In this document: one piece after another, positions 56,110-64,000 of the stretch
Numbering within the stretch: position 1 is the first letter of the stretch
How the letters are laid out: every line of letters begins with the position of its first letter
Assembly: GCA_038147755.1 (NCBI GenBank)
Contig: JAYQTS010000002.1
Coordinates: forward strand, 1-64,000
Source: UBA5951 sp012269555
GTDB taxonomy: Bacteria; Pseudomonadota; Alphaproteobacteria; Puniceispirillales; Puniceispirillaceae
Length of the DNA: 64,000 bases
Direction: 5' to 3'
Program-made: the position numbers and the translations under genes
Notes under the pieces: generated by a model
What the model was told of the DNA's origin: nothing
Databases searched by the model: none
Seen by the model: the letters and a program-made list of their open reading frames with translations, nothing else

Positions 56110-58041
56110 ATGAACAATTTGGTAAGAAATATTTTGATTTGGTTGATTATTGGCGCTGCATTGATGGCATTATTCAATATGTTTCAGGGCGGTGCATCGA
56201 CTACACCTTCAACTAAAATTGCTTATTCTGATTTTCTTCAGCAGGCACAGAACGGCGGAATTTCAGAGGTCTTAATAGAGGGTCAAAACTTAACTGGGCT
56301 TACCTCTGACGGTAGGCGTGTGAGCAGTTACATGCCAGAAGGTACCGATGTTGTTGATGCACTCTCTTCAAGCGATGTTCGCATAAATGCTCAGCCAGAT
56401 GAAAGTAATATGCCGGGAATATTTTCCATTCTTCTGAGTTGGTTTCCAATGCTTTTGTTTATTGGTGTCTGGATCTTTTTTATGCGTCAGATGCAAGGTG
56501 GTGGTCGAGGTGGAGCTATGGGATTTGGCAAGTCACGGGCTAAACTATTAACAGAACACACCGGGCGTATTACCTTTAATGACGTTGCAGGAATTGACGA
56601 GGCAAAGACAGAATTAGAGGAGGTAGTCGAATTCTTGAAAGACCCTGGAAAGTTTCAGAGACTTGGCGGTAAAATCCCTAAAGGGGTGCTTTTAGTTGGC
56701 CCCCCGGGAACAGGTAAAACGCTTTTGGCAAGAGCTATTGCAGGCGAGGCTAATGTTCCGTTTTTCACTATATCCGGGTCTGACTTTGTTGAAATGTTTG
56801 TTGGTGTTGGTGCAAGCCGGGTACGAGATATGTTTGAACAAGGCAAAAAAAATGCGCCTTGTATTATTTTTATTGATGAGATTGACGCAGTAGGCAGGCA
56901 CCGCGGAGCAGGTCTGGGCGGAGGTAATGACGAGCGTGAACAGACCCTGAATCAAATGTTGGTAGAGATGGATGGATTTGAGGCAAATGAGGGCGTTATA
57001 CTTATTGCTGCTACTAACCGGCCAGACGTTTTGGACCCAGCTTTGCTTCGGCCTGGTAGATTTGATCGACAGGTAGTTGTACCTAATCCAGACGTTATTG
57101 GGAGGGAGAAAATTTTAAAAGTTCACATGCGGAAAACGCCGTTGGCTAGTGATGTCGAACCCCGTATTATTGCCAGAGGCACCCCTGGTTTCTCTGGTGC
57201 AGATTTAGCAAACTTAGTTAATGAGGCTGCTCTATTAGCCGCGAGAAAGGGACGTAGAACGGTATCTATGGCAGAATTTGAGGAAGCTAAAGATAAAGTG
57301 ATGATGGGTTCAGAACGCCGTTCAATGGTTATGACAGAGGAAGAGAAAAAACTCACTGCTTATCACGAAGCCGGCCATGCTATTGTCGCATTGCATTGTC
57401 CGGCTTCCGACCCAATACATAAAGCAACCATTATACCAAGAGGACGGGCACTCGGGATGGTTATGAGGCTACCTGAAGGTGACCGTGTATCTATGGCGGT
57501 TGATAAACTTTGCGCGGATCTTCGTGTTGGCTGTGGAGGACGAATAGCTGAGGAATTGATATTCGGTGCTGAGAAAATAACTACAGGAGCGTCTTCGGAC
57601 ATTAGGATGGTAACTGATATGGCTCGTCGAATGGTGACTGAATGGGGAATGTCAGAAAAACTTGGATTTTTGGCTTACAGTGGAGATGAACAAGAAGTTT
57701 TCTTGGGTCGGTCCGTGACACAATCTAAGAACATTTCGGATAAAACGGCTGATGTTATAGATGCAGAAATTAGACGCATTGTAGATGAAGCTTATTCTGA
57801 CTCTGAGAAGATATTGAAAAAAAATAACATTGAGTTAGAACGATTAGCTCTAGGATTGCTAGAGTACGAAACACTTAACGGTGAAGAGATAAAAATTATA
57901 GTTGAGGGTGGTAGTTTATCACGAAATGAAAACGATGACGATGTAGCTCCAACCCCAAGACAGAAACGTCCAAGAACTGGCTTGCCAACTGGCAGAAGAA
58001 GCCGAAAACACGATGAGTCACCTGGAACAGAACCCATTTAA
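56110..58041 (+). CDS. ftsH: ATP-dependent zinc metalloprotease FtsH
   Basis: FtsH (643 residues) is a membrane-bound hexameric protease for membrane proteins and regulators. Two N-terminal transmembrane helices (about 8-25 and 104-124) flank the periplasmic domain. Walker A is GPPGTGKT (about 197-204), Walker B IFIDEIDAVG, the second region of homology begins at AATNRPDVLDPALLRPGRFD, and the zinc site is HEAGHAIVAL. The C-terminus is a disordered basic tail. Frame intact. Confidence 0.98.
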   Translation: MNNLVRNILIWLIIGAALMALFNMFQGGASTTPSTKIAYSDFLQQAQNGGISEVLIEGQNLTGLTSDGRRVSSYMPEGTDVVDALSSSDVRINAQPDESNMPGIFSILLSWFPMLLFIGVWIFFMRQMQGGGRGGAMGFGKSRAKLLTEHTGRITFNDVAGIDEAKTELEEVVEFLKDPGKFQRLGGKIPKGVLLVGPPGTGKTLLARAIAGEANVPFFTISGSDFVEMFVGVGASRVRDMFEQGKKNAPCIIFIDEIDAVGRHRGAGLGGGNDEREQTLNQMLVEMDGFEANEGVILIAATNRPDVLDPALLRPGRFDRQVVVPNPDVIGREKILKVHMRKTPLASDVEPRIIARGTPGFSGADLANLVNEAALLAARKGRRTVSMAEFEEAKDKVMMGSERRSMVMTEEEKKLTAYHEAGHAIVALHCPASDPIHKATIIPRGRALGMVMRLPEGDRVSMAVDKLCADLRVGCGGRIAEELIFGAEKITTGASSDIRMVTDMARRMVTEWGMSEKLGFLAYSGDEQEVFLGRSVTQSKNISDKTADVIDAEIRRIVDEAYSDSEKILKKNNIELERLALGLLEYETLNGEEIKIIVEGGSLSRNENDDDVAPTPRQKRPRTGLPTGRRSRKHDESPGTEPI

Positions 58042-58073
58042 TTTTTTCAAATAAACAACATCGATGCGGCAAC

Positions 58074-59187
58074 ATGTCGGCACGCTTTCAAATAAAATAC
58101 TGCACTTCTCTTGGTATGGTAGAAAATAATGATTACTGGGTAAAACCAGTTCCACTTGATAGGGTTGCTTGCTTACACATAACTAATACAGAGATATTTT
58201 CCTTAGCCAGTGGAAAAATAAAATTCAAAGAGGTGGATATTTGTTCATACAAGCACTCCTCAAAAAGCGTCAGTGTATGGCGTGGTTGCGTATCAAATTG
58301 GCTGCGGCAAACCAAAAATAGGCAGGCTGCTGAAGATAAACTTCACCAACTAGTGTTATCAAGACCAAAATTTGCAGGATTAAATATGTCAGATATGCAT
58401 CTGATGGGTGTTGTTAACGTAACGCCAGATAGCTTCTCTGACGGTGGTCAATTCTTAGATACTGAAAAGGCTATCAAGCATGCAAAAATACTGGTTAGAG
58501 AAGGTGCCTCAATAATTGATGTTGGCGGTGAATCTACTAGGCCAGGTGCAAGTAAGATTAATCCGTTAGAAGAACAGAAAAGAGTGATTCCTGTAATAAG
58601 AGAATTATCTAAGAAGGATAAATTAATCTCTGTAGATACCCGAAATCCAGAGGTTATGCGAAAAGCCCTATCCAATGGTGCTAAGATCATAAATGATATT
58701 TCTGGTTTTAGAAATAATGAATCTATTCAAGTCATCATTGAAGCATTTAAGAATAAGGTCAATCCATATATTGTTATTATGCATATGCAGGGCGAACCGG
58801 GTACGATGCAAGTGTCCCCAAGTTATAATTTTACGCCTATAGATATTTACACATATTTAGAGGAAGCGTATAAACTTCCTTATCTTTAGGGGCATACCAA
58901 AGCAATATATAGCTATTGATGTTGGATTTGGGTTTGGTAAGACAGTGTCAGATAATCTGAGCTTGATTGACTGGATGCCTTTGTTTCATGGATTAGGTGT
59001 TCCAATAATTGTTGGTGTTTCTCGCAAATCTACTATCGCGAAAATAGATGATAATGCTCCAGTTGATAAAAGAATAGGTGGCTCAATCGCTCTTACGCTA
59101 AAGTCCATAGATGCTGGTGTTCAGATAGTGCGATCACATGATATACAAGAAACAAGACAAGCAATTAAACTCTGGCATGCTTATTAG
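58074..59187 (+). CDS. folP: Dihydropteroate synthase (frameshifted)
   Basis: FolP joins p-aminobenzoate to dihydropterin pyrophosphate. An N-terminal extension of about 105 residues precedes the catalytic barrel, which begins MGVVNVTPDSFSDGGQFLD and has VDVGGESTRPGA-like IIDVGGESTRPGASKI and VDTRNPEVM. One indel near 58863 joins the first part to RGIPKQYIAIDVGFGFGKT, then IVGVSRKSTIAKI. The glycine-lysine block reads DVGFGFGKT where most have DPGxGFGKT. The ATG at 58074 is the likely start. Confidence 0.9.
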
Positions 59188-59257
59188 TGTCATTACTTGC
59201 ACACGAAGCATATGGCGCCTATAATTTACTGGATGTTTTATTTTGTAGTTGGAAAAT

Positions 59258-60598
59258 ATGATAGGAATATTTGGTACAGATGGTGTTCGCTCTCGTATAA
59301 ACACAGGTCCGATGAGAGCAGAATACATAGTAAGACTAGCCTTAGCGGCTGGTGAGTATTTCATTTCAAAAAATAACAGTTTCAACAAATCTTCTAAGCC
59401 TATTGTTGTTATAGGGAAAGACACCAGATTGTCTGGATATATGCTTGAGGCTGCACTTGTTTCTGGATTTACCTCAATCGGTATGGATTGCAGATTACTT
59501 GGTCCTATACCTACTGCTGGAGTTGCCTATCTAACTCATTCTTTAAGAGCTGAACTCGGTGTTATGATTTCTGCAAGCCATAATCCACATTTTGATAATG
59601 GTATAAAATTATTTGGTCCAGATGGATTTAAATTAGATGATGACATCGAATTACAAATTTCTAATTTATTACAAGGATCCATTTCTTTAGCTGAACCTGC
59701 ATTATTGGGAAGAGCTAAAAGGATGGTTGACTCAGTGGCTCGCTATGTAGAATTTTCTAAAGCAAAATTTTCACCCAAACTTAGTCTAAACTCTTTAAAG
59801 ATTGTTTTAGATTGTGCGAACGGGGCAGCTTACAAAACTGGGCCAAATACTCTTCGAGAATTAGGGGCTACCGTTATCCCTATTTCTGTTGAACCAAATG
59901 GTTTAAATATTAATGCGAGTTGTGGTGCAACAGAGCCAGAAAATTTAGTGAATGCGGTAAAAGTTCATTCAGCCGATATTGGTATTTCTCTCGACGGAGA
60001 TGCAGATAGGGTAATTTTGTGTGATGAAAAGGGTGTCATTCACGATGGTGATACTCTGCTTGCTATATTAGCTCTAGATATGCACTACAATGGGACTTTA
60101 ACTGGACCAGTGGTTGGAACAGTAATGACTAATCTTGCTCTTGAAAGACTTTTTGATAGTCATAAGATTGCTTTCAAAAGGGCTAGTGTTGGAGATAGAT
60201 ATATTCTTGAAAAGTTAAAGAAGGATGGAGGAAATTTAGGTGGAGAGCCCTCTGGCCATATTCTTTTGCCAGAAATTACACGCTGTGGAGATGGTTTGAT
60301 AGCAGCTTTAAAAATCCTTGAGCTTCTTGTACTAAGTCAAAAACCTGCAAGTGAGTTTTTACATTTATTTACACCAATACCACAAAAACTTGTTAATATA
60401 CCAAACGTTGATAAAGCAGTCCTTAAAAGTGATCTTGTAAAAATCCAAATCCAAGAGATAGAAAAGCGGCTTGCAGACAAGGGAAGACTTTTGATACGAC
60501 CATCTGGGACCGAGCCCGTCATTAGAGTTATGGTTGAAGCTGAAAATGCAAAAGTGATAGAGAAAACTATAGATGAAGTTTGTAGTATTTTCACTTAG
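59258..60598 (+). CDS. glmM: Phosphoglucosamine mutase
   Basis: GlmM (446 residues) converts glucosamine-6-phosphate to glucosamine-1-phosphate for peptidoglycan and LPS. The phosphoserine loop is MISASHNPHFDNGIKLFG, the metal loop SLDGDADRVIL, the sugar loop GGEPSGHILLPEI, and the phosphate loop RPSGTEPVIRVMVEA. I start it at the ATG of 59258 (MIGIFGTDGVRSRI) over the TTG at 59249, because relatives begin there. Confidence 0.97.
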   Translation: MIGIFGTDGVRSRINTGPMRAEYIVRLALAAGEYFISKNNSFNKSSKPIVVIGKDTRLSGYMLEAALVSGFTSIGMDCRLLGPIPTAGVAYLTHSLRAELGVMISASHNPHFDNGIKLFGPDGFKLDDDIELQISNLLQGSISLAEPALLGRAKRMVDSVARYVEFSKAKFSPKLSLNSLKIVLDCANGAAYKTGPNTLRELGATVIPISVEPNGLNINASCGATEPENLVNAVKVHSADIGISLDGDADRVILCDEKGVIHDGDTLLAILALDMHYNGTLTGPVVGTVMTNLALERLFDSHKIAFKRASVGDRYILEKLKKDGGNLGGEPSGHILLPEITRCGDGLIAALKILELLVLSQKPASEFLHLFTPIPQKLVNIPNVDKAVLKSDLVKIQIQEIEKRLADKGRLLIRPSGTEPVIRVMVEAENAKVIEKTIDEVCSIFT

Positions 60599-60679
60599 AT
60601 ATAATTCTTCATAAGAGCCAATAAAATTATCTGACTAAAACAGCAATGCATTTTGACGGTGCAATTTTATTATTCATCC

Positions 60680-60761
60680 TTGACATTTTTATTTTACAGC
60701 CTATTTTCGCTGATGGGCAGTCATCCCCCAATGGATGGCCTTACTTTTGCAGAGGTTCTCT
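60680..60761 (+). promoter_or_regulatory. Candidate promoter and leader of serC
   Basis: TTGACA (60680-60685) and TATTTT (60702-60707) are 16 bases apart, a fair sigma-70 promoter. The short leader after it contains GATG...CATC, a small hairpin, just before the AGAGG ribosome site. A conserved serC leader element is known in alphaproteobacteria; I cannot confirm that this is one. Confidence 0.35.
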
Positions 60762-61933
60762 ATGATTCCAGCACAAAAGCCATTTAGTGCGCTTTTTTCT
60801 TCAGGACCCACAAAAAAATTTCCTGGTTGGAGCTTAAATCATTTATCTGAAACATCTCACGGTAGATCTCATCGAGCTGCAATACCAAAACAAAAAATAG
60901 CTGATGCTATTGATAAGATGAGTTCTCTGCTTCGTTTACCGGCAGGTTATCGCCTAGGCATTGTACCTGCTTCTGATACTGGCGCTATAGAAATGGCAAT
61001 GTGGTCAGTGTTAGGCCAAAGACCTTTAGACATTTTAGCTTGGGAGTCTTTTGGGCAGACATGGGTAATCGATGTTACAAAACAATTAAAGATTCCAAAT
61101 GTTACAGAACATCTAGCAGGCTGGGGGAGTTGCCTAACCTTGATAACGTGAATTTCGATAATGATGTTGTTTTCTGTTGGAATGGAACAACTTCCGGTGT
61201 TTGCGTACCTAACTCAGATTGGATAGCATCGGACCGATTGGGATTGACTATTGTTGATGCTACTTCTGCTTGTTTTGCGATGCATATAGATTGGGAAAAA
61301 ATTGATATTGCAACCTTTAGTTGGCAAAAATCACTAGGTGGTGAAGCGGCCCACGGGGTTATAATTCTGTCACCAAGGGCCGTAGACAGATTAGAAAATT
61401 ATACTCCCCCTTGGCCATTACCAAAAATTTTTCAGCTAACTAAAAATGGTAAAATAATTGAGGGTATTTTTAGGGGAGAGACAATAAACACGCCGTCTCT
61501 TTTATGTTTAGAAGATTTACTTGCTGCTCTTGATTGGGCAGAACGGATAGGTGGGTTAGATGAGCTTGTCAAGAGAAGTAAAACTAATCTTAAGGCCATT
61601 TCAGACTGGGTTGATAAGTCGGAATGGGCAGGATTTTTGTCAGTTAAACCTGAAACCTGCTCTAGCACTTCAATATGTCTTAAGATTGTGGATTCGGATA
61701 TTATAGACCTCTCAGAAGAAGAAAAAAAGACCTTTGTAAAAGCTATTACTAACAGGTTAGAAGAGGAAATGGTGGCTTTTGACATTAATGCTTATAGATC
61801 TGCGCCAGTAGGGTTGCGAATATGGGGCGGACCAACAGTTGAAGCAACAGATATTAAACATCTTTTAAGTTGGCTTGACTTTATATTTGAAGAGCAAAAA
61901 AAGATGATAAATTTTAAAAAGGGAAATCTTTAA
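60762..61933 (+). CDS. serC: Phosphoserine aminotransferase (frameshifted)
   Basis: SerC (about 390 residues) catalyses step two of serine synthesis. It is the alphaproteobacterial/archaeal form: RSHRAAIPKQKIADAIDKM near the start and the PLP-lysine block FSWQKSLGGEAAHG. The start at 60762 has AGAGG upstream. One indel near 61115 divides PNVTEHLAGW from GELPNLDNVNF. The C-terminal GLRIWGGPTVEATDIKHLL is intact. The stop overlaps serA (TAATG). Confidence 0.93.
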
Positions 61934-63516
61934 TGCCTAAAGTTTTAATCAGTGATAAATTATCGACTGAAGCTATTAGTATTTTTGAATCTGCTGGTAT
62001 AAACGTTGACTTTAAACCTGGTCTCTCAGCAGAAGAATTGAAACAAATCATCCATAATTATGATGGTCTTGCAATTCGCTCTGCTACGAAGGTTACAGCT
62101 GAGTTGCTCGCGTTGGCCCGAAACTTAAAAGTTGTTGGAAGAGCAGGTATCGGAGTCGATAATGTGGATATTTCTGCTGCTACTGCGAGTGGTGTTTTGG
62201 TTATGAATACACCTTTTGGAAATGCTATAACAACAGCTGAACATGCAATTGCAATGATGTTATCGCTTACTCGCCAAATTCCCCATGCACATATCTCAAC
62301 TATTTCTAATAAGTGGGAGAAATCTAAATTTATGGGAACAGAAATAACAAGTAAGAAGCTTGGCATAATTGGATGTGGAAATATAGGTGCGATTGTAGCC
62401 AACCGTGCCTTGGGCTTGAAGATGAGGGTTATTGGATATGACCCCTATCTCACAAATGAGCGCGCGAAAGAAATCGGAATTGAAAAAGTTGAATTAGATG
62501 ATTTACTTATACAGGCAGACTTCATAACGCTTCATACACCCCTTACAGACTTAACCAAAAATATTATTTCAGCAGATGCTCTAAATAAAACAAAAAAAGG
62601 AGTGCAAATTATAAATTGTGCTAGAGGAGGTCTTATAGATGAGCTTGCACTTTTTGCAGCGCTTGAAACAGGGCATGTAGCAGGAGCAGCTTTAGATGTA
62701 TTTGAAAAAGAGCCTGCAAAAGAAAATATTTTATTTAAACATCCAAATGTAATTGTCACACCCCATTTGGGTGCTTCCACTATAGAAGCACAGGAAAAGG
62801 TAGCATTGCAAATTGCTAATCAAATGGCTGAATATCTGCAGCATGGAGCTATAACAAATGCATTGAATATGGCTTCTGTAACGGCAGAAGAGGCCCCAAT
62901 TCTGAAGCCTTATATGACACTTGGAAAGTTGTTAGGGGGATTTCTTGGCCAGGTTAATATGGATGGATTAGCTGCTGTACAAATTGAATTTGATGGAAAG
63001 TCTGCTAAAATAAATGAATCACCCGTAGTGTCTTCAATATTAGCAGGTTTGTTGTCTCCTAAACTAGATTCAGCAAACTTAGTAAATGCTGCTGCTATTG
63101 CTTCTTCCAAGGGCATTGCAGTATCTACTGTTAAACATGATAGAAGATGTGACTATGAGACTATGATTAGAGTATCTGCAAGCTACAAAGGTGGTAAGAG
63201 AAGTATAGTCGGAACATTAGTTGGTGGAAATAAACCTCGTATTATAGAGGTACAAGGGATTTCTGTTGAATCTGATTTTCCGTCTGATTTACTCTATGTC
63301 AGAAATTTTGATCGGCCAGGATTTATAGGTGCTATGGGAAGTCTTCTTGGTCAACTTGAAATTAATATAGCAACATTTCATCTGGGAAGAAAAAGTGGAA
63401 CAGAAGAAGCAATTGCATTAATCGAAGTCGACGGTCAAATAGACCAATCTGTTCTTGCCAAGGTTCGGGAATTACCTCAAGTAGTAAGAGCGGATTATTT
63501 GCAGTTTTCCTCATAG
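61933..63516 (+). CDS. serA: D-3-phosphoglycerate dehydrogenase
   Basis: SerA (527 residues) commits 3-phosphoglycerate to serine. The NAD fold is GIIGCGNIGAIVANRALG (about 142-159), and the catalytic arginine lies in NCARGGLIDE and the histidine in VTPHLGASTIEAQEK. The long form has an intervening ASB domain and a C-terminal ACT domain (YVRNFDRPGFIGAMGSLLGQ), which usually mediates allosteric control by serine. It is coupled to serC. Confidence 0.97.
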   Translation: MPKVLISDKLSTEAISIFESAGINVDFKPGLSAEELKQIIHNYDGLAIRSATKVTAELLALARNLKVVGRAGIGVDNVDISAATASGVLVMNTPFGNAITTAEHAIAMMLSLTRQIPHAHISTISNKWEKSKFMGTEITSKKLGIIGCGNIGAIVANRALGLKMRVIGYDPYLTNERAKEIGIEKVELDDLLIQADFITLHTPLTDLTKNIISADALNKTKKGVQIINCARGGLIDELALFAALETGHVAGAALDVFEKEPAKENILFKHPNVIVTPHLGASTIEAQEKVALQIANQMAEYLQHGAITNALNMASVTAEEAPILKPYMTLGKLLGGFLGQVNMDGLAAVQIEFDGKSAKINESPVVSSILAGLLSPKLDSANLVNAAAIASSKGIAVSTVKHDRRCDYETMIRVSASYKGGKRSIVGTLVGGNKPRIIEVQGISVESDFPSDLLYVRNFDRPGFIGAMGSLLGQLEINIATFHLGRKSGTEEAIALIEVDGQIDQSVLAKVRELPQVVRADYLQFSS

Positions 63517-63618
63517 CATACACTTGCGCTTGAAAAGCATCTGCGCTAATTGTTTTGAGTTATTAGTTATTCCAACTTAGCGCTAGCAAAAAATATTGAT
63601 TAGGTTTTTTAAAATTAA

Positions 63619-64000
63619 ATGGCACAGGAAGATGAAAATTTTAATCAGGGTTTATTGCCTGCAGGCTTAGTTGACCTTCTTGAGCCTATTGCAAGTCAAA
63701 ATGATCAAGCAATAACAACTATGTTGAATTGTTTTGGCCAATTTGGTTATCAACGCGTAAAACCTCCCCTCGTAGAATTTGAATCAACATTGCTTGCAAA
63801 GGGTCCCGGTGCTTCGACTGCTGCGAAGTCCTTTCGTTTAATGGACCCGCTTACACAGGATATGATGGCCCTCCGTTCTGATATGACGGCTCAAATTGCA
63901 AGAATATCTGGCACCAGGCTTAAGCATGAACCTCGTCCTTTAAGGCTCACCTATGAGGGAGATGTCATGCGAGTAGTTCCGGATAGTTTAAACTCAGAGC
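63619..64000 (+). CDS. hisZ: ATP phosphoribosyltransferase regulatory subunit HisZ, N-terminal part
   Basis: This open frame, cut by the right edge after about 127 codons, is the beginning of a HisZ-type protein, a catalytically inactive class II aminoacyl-tRNA-synthetase paralogue that activates HisG in histidine synthesis. It shows GLLPAGLVDLLEPIA, RVKPPLVEFESTLL, LRSDMTAQIARI (motif 2-like) and the adjacent RPLRLTYEGDVMRV. HisS itself is not excluded, but the LRSDMTAQIARI form and the serA-hisZ order favour HisZ. Confidence 0.82.
   Translation, partial: MAQEDENFNQGLLPAGLVDLLEPIASQNDQAITTMLNCFGQFGYQRVKPPLVEFESTLLAKGPGASTAAKSFRLMDPLTQDMMALRSDMTAQIARISGTRLKHEPRPLRLTYEGDVMRVVPDSLNSE

Noticed and set aside
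1..64000. CRISPR array, tRNA, rRNA, insertion sequence or prophage
   Set aside because: I looked for regular direct repeats, TTCGAATC-type T-loops, transposase motifs and phage structural genes and saw none.

Overview
The window is about 64 kb of AT-rich DNA (by eye roughly 35-37% GC). It is most likely chromosomal sequence from a marine alphaproteobacterium of the Rhodospirillales/SAR116 kind. This rests on gene order and protein types, not on a database search: ybgC-tolQRAB-pal-cpoB-tilS-ftsH-folP-glmM, DUF4164-zapA-6S RNA-5-formyl-THF cyclo-ligase, serC-serA-hisZ, ruvCAB after a YebC gene, an alphaproteobacterial-type SerC, and a sodium-type (PomAB-like) flagellar stator.

Layout. 1-4620: a catabolic cluster on the plus strand (BKACE/DUF849 enzyme, OsmC, two-subunit molybdenum hydroxylase, 2OG-Fe(II) oxygenase). 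4741-9368: an envelope-shape module, with three tandem bactofilins, a membrane-anchored unknown protein and an SLT lytic transglycosylase on the minus strand, divergent from a small membrane protein coupled to a membrane-anchored M23 endopeptidase. 9533-15021: two small unknown genes, an isolated rpoN, a small membrane protein, a DUF1566-type exported protein and the flagellar stator pair. Two good sigma-54 (-24/-12) promoter matches lie here, before the small gene at 10000 and before pomA. 15101-30617: housekeeping and miscellaneous metabolism (msrP, aspC, uvrB, HyuA-like protein, class I amidotransferase, RNA methyltransferase, polyprenyl diphosphate synthase, S49 peptidase, glyQS). 30673-42283: ppdK, small heat-shock protein, rpmE, an ABC exporter, a MotA/TolQ-like plus coiled-coil OmpA pair, suhB, efp, tkt. 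42591-48130: DUF4164-zapA-6S RNA-cyclo-ligase, YmdB-type phosphoesterase, YebC, ruvCAB. 48219-64000: the complete Tol-Pal cluster, then tilS, ftsH, folP, glmM, serC, serA and the start of hisZ.

The strongest global signal is that at least 18 genes carry one or more single-base frameshifts. Many are essential (ispB, folP, serC, ruvA/ruvB, aspC, rpoN, ppdK) and several sit in runs of A or T. Conserved protein sequence continues intact in the next frame each time, so I read these as base-calling or assembly indels and annotate each as one CDS spanning its fragments.

Three ion-motive stator families are present: PomAB (flagellum), TolQR (outer-membrane constriction) and the less known MotA-like/coiled-coil OmpA pair at 36228-38669. 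That pair, the bactofilin/peptidoglycan-hydrolase module and the sigma-54-linked small gene are the most interesting parts. I found no tRNA or rRNA gene, CRISPR array, insertion sequence or prophage.
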